Source: an uncultured Ruaniaceae bacterium | GTDB lineage: Bacteria > Actinomycetota > Actinomycetes > Actinomycetales > Beutenbergiaceae | Direction of reading: 5' to 3' | Length of the DNA: 14,041 nucleotides | NCBI GenBank assembly: GCA_938004115.1 | Contig: CALKWS010000145.1 | Coordinates: 1 to 14,041 of the forward strand | Shown: piece by piece, positions 7,471 through 14,041 of the stretch | How positions within the stretch are numbered: position 1 is the first letter of the stretch | Layout: the number at the start of each line of letters is the position of its first letter | Notes under the pieces: generated by a model | Seen by the model: only the letters and a program-made list of their open reading frames with translations | What the model was told of the DNA's origin: nothing | Databases searched by the model: none | Made by a program: the position numbers and the translations under genes

Positions 7471-7490
7471 CGGGGCTTCCGGGGTGCCTC

Positions 7491-7503
7491 TAGGCTCTGG
7501 GTA
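7491..7503 (+). promoter_or_regulatory. Candidate leaderless promoter of the aldo/keto reductase
   Basis: TAGGCT (7491-7496) matches the actinobacterial TANNNT -10 pattern. It lies 6 nt before the ATG at 7503, so transcription would start at or next to the start codon. No Shine-Dalgarno is visible before the ATG, which fits leaderless translation. No clear -35 is seen. Confidence 0.45.
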
Positions 7504-8507
7504 TGGACTTTCGATACCTCGGCAACAGCGGCCTGAAGATCTCCGAGATCACCTACGGGAACTGGCTCACCCACGGTTCCCAGGTGGAGAACGACGTGGC
7601 CACCCGCTGCGTGCATGCGGCACTGGACGAGGGCATCAGCACCTTCGACACCGCCGACACCTACGCCAACACGGTGGCCGAGGAGGTGCTGGGCCAGGCG
7701 CTGAAGGGCCAGCGCCGGGAGTCCCTGGAGATCTTCACCAAGGTCTACTTCCCCACCGGCCCGATGGGCCACAACGACACCGGCTTGTCCCGCAAGCACA
7801 TCATGGAGTCGATCGACGCCTCCCTGAGGCGCCTGGGCACCGACTATGTGGACCTGTACCAGGCGCACCGGTTCGATGTGGAGACGCCGCTGGAAGAGAC
7901 CATGCAGGCGTTCGCGGATATCGTGCGTTCCGGTAAGGCGCTGTACATCGGGGTGAGTGAGTGGACCGCGGACCAGTTGCGCGCCGGCCACGCCCTTGCG
8001 AAGGAACTGGGGTTCCAGTTGATCTCCAACCAGCCGCAGTACTCCATGCTGTGGCGGGTGATCGAGTCCGAAGTCGTTCCCGCCTCCCGGGAACTGGGCA
8101 TCTCCCAGATCGTGTTCTCCCCGATCGCCCAGGGCGTGCTCACCGGCAAGTACGCCCCGGGCAAGGATTTTCCCGAGGGCTCCCGCGCCACCGACGCCAA
8201 GGGCGGGGCGGACACGATCGCCAAGTTCCTCAACAACAAGACCCTCCGCGCGGTGGCCAAGCTGCGTCCCATCGCCGCCGACCTCGGCCTGACCATGGCC
8301 CAGCTCGCCGTCGCCTGGGTGCTGCAGAACCCGAACGTGGCCTCGGCGATCATCGGCGCCTCCCGTCCCGAGCAGGTGCGGGAGAACGCGGTGGCGGCCG
8401 GGGTGCGGCTCGAGCCGGCGGTGCTGAAGAAGATCGACAAGGCCCTGGGCAAGGTGGTGGAGCGCGATCCGGCGCTGACCAACGTGCCCGAGGGTCGTTA
8501 CGCCTGA
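7503..8507 (+). CDS. Aldo/keto reductase
   Basis: This is an NADP(H)-dependent aldehyde/ketone oxidoreductase of 334 residues, a full-length (beta/alpha)8 barrel of the type related to potassium-channel beta subunits (MDFRYLGNSGLKISEITYGN start). The catalytic tetrad can be placed at D49 and Y54 in FDTADTYANT, K80 in IFTKVYF and H122 in LYQAHRFD. The cofactor-binding C-terminus shows AIIGASRPEQVRENAVA (282-298). FSPIAQGVLTGKY (205-217) is another family signature. The physiological substrate is unknown; detoxification of reactive aldehydes is plausible. No clear Shine-Dalgarno precedes the ATG, but a TAGGCT -10-like element does. It is convergent with the lipoprotein gene, 23 nt apart. Confidence 0.95.
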   Translation: MDFRYLGNSGLKISEITYGNWLTHGSQVENDVATRCVHAALDEGISTFDTADTYANTVAEEVLGQALKGQRRESLEIFTKVYFPTGPMGHNDTGLSRKHIMESIDASLRRLGTDYVDLYQAHRFDVETPLEETMQAFADIVRSGKALYIGVSEWTADQLRAGHALAKELGFQLISNQPQYSMLWRVIESEVVPASRELGISQIVFSPIAQGVLTGKYAPGKDFPEGSRATDAKGGADTIAKFLNNKTLRAVAKLRPIAADLGLTMAQLAVAWVLQNPNVASAIIGASRPEQVRENAVAAGVRLEPAVLKKIDKALGKVVERDPALTNVPEGRYA

Positions 8508-8530
8508 CCCCCGCGGCGGCGGCCGGCGGG

Positions 8531-9571
8531 CTATTCCGAACCGGGATTCTGCGGCGGCTGGCCCGGGGCGTGGGGTGGTTGGCCCGTCGTCGGTTGTTGG
8601 CCCGGGGCGTGGGGTGGTTGGCCCGTCGGTTGCTGGCCGGGCGTGGTCGACGCGGCTGTGGTCGCGGCGTGGGGAGTGGCTGCCGCCGGGGGAGTCGCAG
8701 CCCTGGCCCGGCGGCGGCGACGCACCACCCAGTAGATGAGGGCCAGCGGCAGCGCGATCACCGGCAGCCAGGGCACCAGCATCCCGGCGACGGCCAGGGC
8801 CCCGGAGACGAACGTGATCAGGGCGTGCCACCCGGCCTGCAAACCGCCGGTGAAGCCGCCGGGCTCGATGGTGGGGGCGTAGTCGGCGCGCAGGTGCACC
8901 GTCACCGTGGACATCGACACCTGGTCGGACAGATAGGTGCGTTGGGACTGCAGGGATTCCAGTTCGGCCTGACGCTGGCTCAGCGCCTCCTCGGCCGCGA
9001 TCAGGTCTGCGCTGTCGGTGGCCTCGGCCATGATCTCCAGCAGCCGGTCGGTGGAGGTCTGCAGGGCCTCGATCCGTGCGTCCAGATCCCGAACGGTCTG
9101 GGTGACGTCCTCAGCGCTCTGCGCCACCTCCAGGACCTCGCCCACGTCCTGCAGGTCCTCCAGGAACGCCTCCAGGCCGTTGGCTGGCACCCGAACCCGC
9201 AGCCACGCACCGGGGGGCGGCATCTCCTCGATCCGGGTCTCATCCTCCGAGCGCACCGAACGCTGATCCACCCGGCCGCCGGCGCTCTCGGCCAACTGCA
9301 CCACATCGCCGGCGCCCTCGGCCGGGTCGGGCACCGTCATGGTCACCTCAGCGGTGGTGATGACCTCCCGGGCCTGGATGTCCACGTCCGCCCGGGCCGC
9401 GCCGTCGTACTCCGCCTGGGCATCCCCCGCCTGGGCCGTGTCGGTGTACCCGGCCGGGGCCATCTGCGGGTGGACGGTGTCGGAGGAACTGTCGCTGCCC
9501 GCGCCGGCGCAACCGGCTAGGAGGACCAGGGCGGCCAGCGCCCCGGCGGTCAGTTGATGCGTGCGTCTCAT
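8531..9571 (-). CDS. DUF4349-type lipoprotein with transmembrane helix and repeat-rich tail
   Basis: This is a 346-residue predicted envelope protein. The N-terminus is a lipoprotein signal with lipobox LLAGC (C21). A DUF4349-like domain follows from about residue 68 to 230: EVITTAEVTMTV, VVQLAESAGGRVDQRSV and WLRVRVPANGLEAFLEDL. A long coiled-coil-like helical stretch rich in Glu, Gln and Leu (about 155-215) precedes VSMSTVTVHLRA. A hydrophobic segment (249-284) with a basic stop RRRRRAR comes next. The tail is rich in Pro, Gln, Gly and Ala and contains a duplicated GQPPHAPGQ unit. Lipid anchor and helix together would put the domain outside the cell and the tail in the cytoplasm. AAGGAT lies 5 nt before the ATG. 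Its molecular role is not known. It lies downstream of the M48 protease gene on the same strand. Confidence 0.88.
   Translation of the reverse strand: MRRTHQLTAGALAALVLLAGCAGAGSDSSSDTVHPQMAPAGYTDTAQAGDAQAEYDGAARADVDIQAREVITTAEVTMTVPDPAEGAGDVVQLAESAGGRVDQRSVRSEDETRIEEMPPPGAWLRVRVPANGLEAFLEDLQDVGEVLEVAQSAEDVTQTVRDLDARIEALQTSTDRLLEIMAEATDSADLIAAEEALSQRQAELESLQSQRTYLSDQVSMSTVTVHLRADYAPTIEPGGFTGGLQAGWHALITFVSGALAVAGMLVPWLPVIALPLALIYWVVRRRRRARAATPPAAATPHAATTAASTTPGQQPTGQPPHAPGQQPTTGQPPHAPGQPPQNPGSE
8559..8628. repeat. 31-bp direct repeat in the tail of the lipoprotein gene
   Basis: A 31-bp sequence (8559-8589) recurs exactly at 8598-8628, a period of 39 bp or 13 codons, so the frame is kept. It encodes the duplicated Gly/Gln/Pro/His tail of the DUF4349-type lipoprotein. 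Copy number may vary between strains. Confidence 0.85.
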
Positions 9572-9576
9572 CGATC

Positions 9577-9582
9577 ATCCTT
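9577..9582 (-). promoter_or_regulatory. Ribosome-binding site of the DUF4349-type lipoprotein
   Basis: AAGGAT on the minus strand lies 5 nt before the ATG at 9571. It supports the start that yields a complete lipoprotein signal peptide. Confidence 0.65.
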
Positions 9583-9740
9583 CGTCCGTGCCGGCCGACC
9601 TGCGAGCCGGGTCTTGACTCGTCTGTGTCGCCGCACCGGGTGTTGTTGCGCCCGTCGAAGAACTCACTCCGGACGGCGCACACGGACGGGTGCCGGTGCA
9701 GTGCCGGTGCGGCCGCGCGCGGGGAAGGGACGCTAGCCGG

Positions 9741-10703
9741 TCACCACCGGATCCCCGGTGCCCGCAACCGCGGTGGGCCGGAGACCGGCTGGTACCCCTG
9801 TGGCGGCTGCGGGGTGTCCGGCCCGAGCCGATCGTGGTGATCACCGGGCGTGAGCGCACGCAACCGGCGGGCACGCTCCTCGGTGGGTGGATGGGTGCGC
9901 AGTAGCGCCGGGTCCGGGCTGCGCCGGCGCGGCACCATGAGCCGCTCCCAGATGCCGCCGTCGGCGCGCTCCAGCGACTCCAGCGCGCTTGCCAGTCCTT
10001 CGGGATCCCCTGTCAGCGCCGCGGCGGCCAGGTCGGCGTCGTACTCCCGGGAGCGGGACAGCCCCAATTGCAGCACCGTGGTCAGCAGCGGCAGCATCAG
10101 CAGTGCCAATCCGGTCAGCAGCGGCCGGAAGTCACCGGTGAAGGTGAGCGGCAACGTGAGCGGGATGATCCAGATCCCCAGGTAGGCGAATCCGTGGGTG
10201 AGCCGGGCGATGGTGTCGGACAGGTTCATGATCCGGGTGTCGCCGGAGCGGATGTGACTGATCTCGTGGGCCAGGACGCCCACCAACTGGCGGGCGGTCA
10301 GGCGTCGCAGGATCCCGTCGGTGACCGCGAGGGCGGCGTCGTTGCCGTATCCGGTGGTAAACGCGTTGGTGAGGCGGCTTGGCACGTAGTACAGCCGGGG
10401 CATCTGCGCCAGGCCGGCCCGGTCAGCAAGGATCGCCACCGCACGGTGCAGGTCGGGAGCGGCGCGGGCCGGTAGCGGCTGGGCGCCGTACATCTGCAGC
10501 ACCCAACTCGTGGGCACCTTCGGGCGGACCAGCGCGAGAACCAGACCGACGCCCACGATCACGAGCAGCCCGGAGGAGCCGAAGAACATCCACGCGATCA
10601 TTGCGAAGATGAGCACCATGCCGGTGAGCATGGCGAGCCCCTGCAGGGCGTTGCGGACCTTCTGGCGGCGGCGGATACGAGCGTCGATCATGCTGCGCTG
10701 CAC
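9741..10703 (-). CDS. htpX: HtpX-like M48 family membrane zinc metalloprotease
   Basis: This is a predicted membrane-bound zinc endopeptidase for quality control of membrane proteins. The 320-residue product has two adjacent hydrophobic segments (about 23-60), then the catalytic HEISH (146-150) in VGVLAHEISHIRSGD. The third zinc ligand is E220 in SRSREYDAD. Two more hydrophobic segments lie between them (about 168-188 and 192-214). NAFTTGYGNDAALAVTDGIL (113-132) and the C-terminal THPPTEERARRL are family features. A proline-rich tail of about 30 residues ends the protein. The frame opens with GTG at 10703; an ATG at 10691 four codons in is equally plausible, and neither has a clear Shine-Dalgarno. 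It shares strand with the lipoprotein gene downstream, 169 nt away. Confidence 0.9.
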   Translation of the reverse strand: MQRSMIDARIRRRQKVRNALQGLAMLTGMVLIFAMIAWMFFGSSGLLVIVGVGLVLALVRPKVPTSWVLQMYGAQPLPARAAPDLHRAVAILADRAGLAQMPRLYYVPSRLTNAFTTGYGNDAALAVTDGILRRLTARQLVGVLAHEISHIRSGDTRIMNLSDTIARLTHGFAYLGIWIIPLTLPLTFTGDFRPLLTGLALLMLPLLTTVLQLGLSRSREYDADLAAAALTGDPEGLASALESLERADGGIWERLMVPRRRSPDPALLRTHPPTEERARRLRALTPGDHHDRLGPDTPQPPQGYQPVSGPPRLRAPGIRW

Positions 10704-10818
10704 CGGTCCGGGCGCTGGTTGATCGGTCCTGCCACGGTTCCATCATGCACCGGTGGATGCGATGACTGCCGCACACACCCCTGCCCGCCCCCCGGTAGCC
10801 GGCACGGTGCCCGATCCA

Positions 10819-10844
10819 CTCCCCGACCGGACCGCGGCCGGGAG
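10819..10844 (-). terminator. Imperfect hairpin at the end of the exporter operon
   Basis: Beyond the permease stop codon the minus strand has CTCCCGGCC and GGTCGGGGAG arms that pair with one bulge or mismatch around a GC-rich loop. This may be a terminator separating the exporter operon from the M48 protease gene. There is no T-run. Confidence 0.35.
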
Positions 10845-10847
10845 GGG

Positions 10848-12503
10848 TCAGGCTTCCCGGACGTCGCGGCGACGGATGCCCACCAGCGACACACCCGACA
10901 GTGCCACGGCCACCAGGCTGAGCCAGGCCAGCGGCCGGCCGTCGAAGTCGAACGCTGGCTGTTCGGGCACGTGCTCGAACGGGGAGGCGTCCATCAGCGA
11001 CTGCGGCAGGTCCAAGATGCCACCGAAGTAAGCCACGATCATCGCGAAGCCCACCAGCGCCCACGACCACGCCGCAATCCGCGGCGCCCACCCCAACAGC
11101 AGCGCGCCAAGACCCATGACGACGGCGACCGCTGGCAGGTAGGAGACCGCCGCGATGGTGCTGGTGCCCACCCAGGAGTAGTCCTCCATCGAATGCCCGG
11201 CACCCAGGCCGATGCTGAACCCCAGCACGGTCAGCAGCCACGCTCCGCCGAGCACCGACAGCATCAGGTTCGCTCCGAGCCAGCGCCACCGGGGTAGTGG
11301 CGTGGTCAGTAACGGCCCGACCCGGCCGGCGGCCTCCTCAGCGCGCAGCCGCAACACCACCTGCAACGGCGGGACCGCGCACAGGATCGCGCCCACCAGG
11401 AGTACTGTCGCGGCGAAGAGTTCCTCACCCGAGGCATCGATGTCCGGCATGAACTCGGCCATGATCGGCAGGTCCTCGAGGTAGGTCGAGGCCTCCGACA
11501 GCACCGGGCCGTACAGTAACCCGAAGATGCCCAGGCCCACGGTCCAGCCGATCAGAGTGCCGCGGTTGGACCGCCACGCCAGCCCGAACGGACCGCGCAG
11601 CCCAGCTCCGGCGCGCGCCGGTCCGGGACGGCTGCCCAGCACGCCCGCGCCCACGTCACGGCGGCGGTTCAGCGCCACCGCCATGACGAGCAGGACGACG
11701 GCGGCTCCCACCGGGAGGAGCAGCGGCGCCCAGTCGTCGGCGTAGTAGGGCTCGGTGGCCTGGGCCCAGCCCAGCGGGGAGAACCAGGAGAGCGTCTCGT
11801 TGCTCACATCCCCCAGGGCACGCACCACATAGGCCGCAGCCAATACCAGCCCCGCGGCCGAGGATGCGGTGCGGGCGTTCTCGGTCATTTGCGCGGTCAC
11901 GGCGGCGATCCCGGCGAAGACCAGGCCCACCGAGCCAACCGCGGCACCGAACACGAACGAGCCCGCCCAGGTCACCGTGTCGATCCCCGGCGATCCCAGG
12001 CCGAGCGCGAGCACCAGGGCCAGCACCAGGTTCGCCGCGATCACGACGATCATCGCCGCCGCGGTGGGAGCGAATCGGCCCACTGGACCCGAGCGCACCA
12101 ACTCGACCCGTTCGGACTCCTCCTCAGCTCGGGTGTGGCGCACCAGGGTGAAGACCGACATCAGTGCCACGATCGCGGAGATCAGCACCAGCAGATTGTG
12201 GCCGGTGATGATGCCGTAGGTGTAGTCACCGTCGCCGTACACCGCGCCGATCAGGGCGGTGGTGCCGGGATTGTCGATGGTCAGCAGCGCGCCGGCGCGG
12301 GCCTCGGCGTCGGGGTAGGAGGCCGGGAAACTCACGGCCGTGCCTACGGTGGCCAGCAGGATGCCGAGGATCCACATCGGAAGGCGCATTCGGTCACGGC
12401 GGAGCGCGAATCGCACCAGGGTTCCCAGGCCGCGCAGTTCCCCGGTGCGCGCCGGTGTCGGCGGGGCGGGCTGGGCAGGACGGGTGGCGGTCGCGGCGCT
12501 CAT
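10848..12503 (-). CDS. ABC-2-type exporter permease, internally duplicated
   Basis: This is a 551-residue polytopic membrane protein of the actinobacterial antibiotic/drug-exporter type, expected to carry about twelve membrane segments and to work with the ATPase encoded just upstream. The two halves match each other. RAEEESERVELV (125-136) corresponds to RAEEAAGRVGPL (387-398), FSPLGW (241-246) to SPFEHV (507-512), and RRRDV (280-284) to RRRDV (544-548), all with an offset near 262-265 residues. Thus one polypeptide probably supplies both permease halves. The ATG overlaps the ATPase stop as ATGA, implying coupled translation. The transported compound is unknown: lipids, peptides and xenobiotics are all possible. 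Confidence 0.88.
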   Translation of the reverse strand: MSAATATRPAQPAPPTPARTGELRGLGTLVRFALRRDRMRLPMWILGILLATVGTAVSFPASYPDAEARAGALLTIDNPGTTALIGAVYGDGDYTYGIITGHNLLVLISAIVALMSVFTLVRHTRAEEESERVELVRSGPVGRFAPTAAAMIVVIAANLVLALVLALGLGSPGIDTVTWAGSFVFGAAVGSVGLVFAGIAAVTAQMTENARTASSAAGLVLAAAYVVRALGDVSNETLSWFSPLGWAQATEPYYADDWAPLLLPVGAAVVLLVMAVALNRRRDVGAGVLGSRPGPARAGAGLRGPFGLAWRSNRGTLIGWTVGLGIFGLLYGPVLSEASTYLEDLPIMAEFMPDIDASGEELFAATVLLVGAILCAVPPLQVVLRLRAEEAAGRVGPLLTTPLPRWRWLGANLMLSVLGGAWLLTVLGFSIGLGAGHSMEDYSWVGTSTIAAVSYLPAVAVVMGLGALLLGWAPRIAAWSWALVGFAMIVAYFGGILDLPQSLMDASPFEHVPEQPAFDFDGRPLAWLSLVAVALSGVSLVGIRRRDVREA

Positions 12504-13462
12504 CGGTCCGCAGCCTGGGAATCGCCGGCGGTGCCGGTGCGTGCGGTCGCGGTGTCGGCTGCGGCCCGCTCTCCGGTCTCCGCGCTGCCGTAGTGGCGCA
12601 TGAACAACTGCTCCAGAGTCGGAGGGTGCGCCTGCAGGGACCGGATCCCGGCGGCGTGCAGGTGTCCGATCACCTCATCCAGGTGCTCGGTGTCGACGTC
12701 CATACGCAAGGCGCCATCATCGTCGTCGGCCAGGTCGTGCACGCCCGCCACCCCGCTGAGGTCCACCGGGTCGGCGGTGACCACATCGACGGTGGTGCGC
12801 ATCAGGTGGCGCATCTGCGCCAGGGAGCCGGACTCCACGATGCGCCCGGAGCGGATGATGGAGATGTGCTCGCAGAGTTTCTCCACCTGGGCCAGGGTGT
12901 GGCTGGACAGCAGCACGGTCCGACCCTTGGCGTTCTCCTCGGCGATGACCTCGGCGAAGACGGCCTCCATCAGCGGGTCCAGACCGGAGGTGGGCTCGTC
13001 CAGCACCAGTAGTTCCACGTCGGCGGCCAGGGCGGCCACGATCGCGACCTTCTGCCGGTTGCCCTTGGAGTAGGTGCGGCCCTTCTTGGTGGGGTCCAAG
13101 TCGAAACGTTCGATCAGGTCATCGCGGCGGTGCCGGTCGGCCGTGCCGCGCAGGCGGGCGAACAGGTCGATCGCCTCTCCGCCGGTCAGGTTCGGCCACA
13201 GCGAGACATCGCCGGGCACGTAGGCCAACCGGTGATGCAGGGCCACCGCATCGGTCCAGGCGTCCCCGCCGAGCACCGTGGCGGTGCCGGAATCGGGGCG
13301 CAGCAGGCCCAGTAGGACCCGGATTGTGGTGGATTTGCCGGCGCCGTTGGGGCCGAGGAAGCCGTGCACCTGGCCCGGCTGGACGGTCAGGTTCACCCCG
13401 TCCAGGGCCCGAGTCGGACCGAACGTCTTCACCAGGTTGCGGATCTCGATGGCTGGGTTCAT
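12500..13462 (-). CDS. ABC-2 exporter ATP-binding protein (DrrA/CcmA type)
   Basis: This is a cytoplasmic ATPase of 320 residues that drives the adjacent permease. It has Walker A GPNGAGKST (37-45), Walker B LLVLDEP (151-157), D-loop SGLDP (159-163) and switch histidine H188. The Q-loop position reads YVPGDVSLWP, with glycine where most ABC proteins have glutamine, and the signature reads YSKGN (131-135) instead of LSGGQ. Both variants recur in this exporter subfamily, so the protein should still be active. Residues 225-292 form the usual C-terminal regulatory region (PPTLEQLFMRHYG); an Ala/Thr-rich tail follows. GGGAGA lies 5 nt before the ATG. It is the first gene of the exporter operon. 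Resistance or efflux is inferred from family only. Confidence 0.93.
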   Translation of the reverse strand: MNPAIEIRNLVKTFGPTRALDGVNLTVQPGQVHGFLGPNGAGKSTTIRVLLGLLRPDSGTATVLGGDAWTDAVALHHRLAYVPGDVSLWPNLTGGEAIDLFARLRGTADRHRRDDLIERFDLDPTKKGRTYSKGNRQKVAIVAALAADVELLVLDEPTSGLDPLMEAVFAEVIAEENAKGRTVLLSSHTLAQVEKLCEHISIIRSGRIVESGSLAQMRHLMRTTVDVVTADPVDLSGVAGVHDLADDDDGALRMDVDTEHLDEVIGHLHAAGIRSLQAHPPTLEQLFMRHYGSAETGERAAADTATARTGTAGDSQAADR

Positions 13463-13551
13463 CGGGGTCTCCCGGGGGTCGACGAAGATCAGTGGCGGGG
13501 TTTGACCACTGCCGTGCGAGTGGCGCGCTCGCGCGAGTTAACCGCACGGTC

Positions 13552-13581
13552 AGTATTCTAAACAATCGTTTACCCTGTCCA
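13552..13581 (-). promoter_or_regulatory. Candidate promoter of the exporter operon overlapping a TetR-like operator
   Basis: On the minus strand TGGACA (13576-13581) resembles a -35 hexamer. TAGAAT (13555-13560, 15-nt spacer) or AATACT (13552-13557, 18-nt spacer) could serve as -10. The palindrome at 13559-13572 occupies the spacer, the classical position for repression. About 90 nt separate it from the ATPase start codon. Confidence 0.5.
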
Positions 13582-13873
13582 GCGTCATCCTGCCGGTGGC
13601 CGACCGGTTCAGTTCGGTCACGACGACCACCCGGGCCCGCGCCGAACTGGGTCGCCCGTCGGATGAGGAGTTGGCGATGGTGGCCCAGTCGGTGGCGCAG
13701 GCGCCCGAAAGCGGTGACCACCATCGAAGGACGCACCGCGGGTAGACGTCGCGAACCATCCCTTGCAGCAACTCCTGCCGGGAGCGGAAGTACTGGTAGA
13801 TGGTCGTGCGAGCCGGCCCGGCGCGCTCTGCGACTTGCGAGAATGCCGCGGGACCTGGCTCGGGGCGTTGCCG
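13553..13873 (-). pseudogene. TetR-family regulator remnant
   Basis: Only the core of a TetR-type DNA-binding domain can be read, on the minus strand from about 13859 to 13750: GPAAFSQVAERAG, then PARTTIYQYFRSRQELLQ and GMVRDVY. This is helices 2-4 of the TetR helix-turn-helix. An in-frame stop lies at 13872-13874, and no reading frame upstream supplies the missing first helix. After the domain the frame continues about 60 residues with Trp/Cys/Ser/Arg-rich sequence unlike a ligand-binding domain and ends near 13550. TetR proteins normally have about 190-210 residues, so the gene is truncated at both ends. It was presumably the local repressor of the exporter operon. A sequencing frameshift is a possible but less likely explanation, since no frame restores it. 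Confidence 0.65.
13559..13572. promoter_or_regulatory. TetR-style operator palindrome
   Basis: TAAAC-AATC-GTTTA is a perfect 5-bp-arm inverted repeat with a 4-nt centre, standing out as AT-rich in GC-rich DNA. TetR-family regulators commonly bind palindromes of this general form. It lies between the exporter ATPase gene and a TetR remnant, so it is probably the regulator's binding site. Confidence 0.5.
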
Positions 13874-13903
13874 TCAGGCTCCTGCCACCCGTTCCGTGGC
13901 GGC

Positions 13904-14041
13904 TCAGGCTGCCTGGGTCGCCTTGACCACGGGCTGCTTGGCCGCTGGAGTCGTCGGGCCGGCCGCGGCGCGGCGTTTGTTGCGCAGCAGCCGCATCGCG
14001 TTGATGACCACCACCAGCACCGAGACCTCGTGCACCAGCAT
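13904..14041 (-). CDS. C-terminus of a heavy-metal P1B-type ATPase (partial)
   Basis: The frame enters from the right edge of the window and ends at the TGA at 13904-13906; 45 residues are visible. MLVHEVSVLVVVINAMRLLR closely matches the last membrane helix and end of CadA/ZntA-type metal-translocating ATPases, where a conserved HE followed by hydrophobic residues and N-A/S-x-RLLR is usual. A short Lys/Ala/Pro-rich tail follows (KRRAAAGPTTPAAKQP). The metal cannot be inferred because the diagnostic CPx motif and N-terminus lie outside the window. The TetR remnant begins about 30 nt downstream on the same strand. Confidence 0.85.
   Translation of the reverse strand: MLVHEVSVLVVVINAMRLLRNKRRAAAGPTTPAAKQPVVKATQAA

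Noticed and set aside
6837..8831. 664-codon minus-strand open frame across the DJ-1/PfpI and aldo/keto reductase genes
   Set aside because: The two plus-strand genes have complete catalytic motifs and a start signal; the antisense frame has low-complexity composition and no recognisable domain.
7961..9520. 519-codon plus-strand frame covering the reductase end and the lipoprotein gene
   Set aside because: It is a shadow of two well-supported genes in other frames, with biased Gly/Arg/His composition.
9690..9711. Two adjacent copies of GTGCCGGTGC(A/G)
   Set aside because: A real but trivial 11-bp duplication in GC-rich intergenic DNA; no role suggested.
13573..13740. Plus-strand frame of protein-like composition (VADRFSSV, ELGRPSDEELAMVAQ) opposite the TetR remnant
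   Set aside because: It has no ATG, GTG or TTG at its beginning, an upstream stop, only about 55 codons and no family match. High GC at third positions is shared with the opposite frame, so it is not evidence of coding. It could be debris of the same rearrangement.
1..14041. CRISPR array, insertion sequence, prophage or toxin-antitoxin signals
   Set aside because: No regularly spaced repeats, transposase motifs, terminal inverted repeats, integrase or small paired toxin-antitoxin genes could be found.

Overview
The window is a GC-rich stretch (GC-dominated third codon positions, several GTG starts) of what looks like a high-GC actinobacterium, probably near the Micrococcales. The genus assignment is inference from codon use and gene style only. 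I see no rRNA, tRNA, CRISPR array or intact insertion sequence. Most of the window is ordinary chromosomal gene content, with a few odd protein architectures and one decayed regulator.

Left part (1-4700, minus strand). A compact four-gene operon encodes a branched-chain amino acid/amide-type (LivHMGF-like) ABC importer: permease H (3150-4595), permease M (2144-3133), ATPase G (1057-2154) and ATPase F (230-1060). Junctions are tight (16-nt gap, 11-nt overlap, 4-nt overlap). No solute-binding protein gene lies in the window. The H permease carries a signal peptide, an extracellular beta-sandwich-like domain and an acidic proline-rich linker fused in front of the channel part. The G ATPase has a charged low-complexity N-terminal extension of about 100 residues. 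Downstream of the operon (1-229) there is a perfect GC-rich hairpin and a small cluster of GCGCACCGA repeats.

Middle part (4700-8530). A tandem-GNAT acetyltransferase (minus) is divergent from a small membrane-anchored protein of unknown function (plus). These are followed on the plus strand by a DJ-1/PfpI-type stress protein and an aldo/keto reductase, with a strong hairpin between the last two. The reductase appears to have a leaderless promoter.

Right part (8530-14041, minus strand). A DUF4349-type lipoprotein with a transmembrane helix and repeat-rich tail lies downstream of an HtpX-like M48 membrane metalloprotease. Next comes a two-gene ABC-2 drug/antibiotic-type exporter (ATPase plus an internally duplicated 551-residue permease, overlapping by ATGA). 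In front of the exporter lies a decayed TetR-family regulator: only the helix-turn-helix core can be read. A TetR-style palindrome sits between candidate -35 and -10 elements. The window ends inside the C-terminus of a heavy-metal P1B-type ATPase.

I did not find a clear new multi-gene system. The best leads are the extracellular domain fused to the LivH permease, the low-complexity extension on the LivG ATPase, and the broken TetR beside a seemingly preserved operator.
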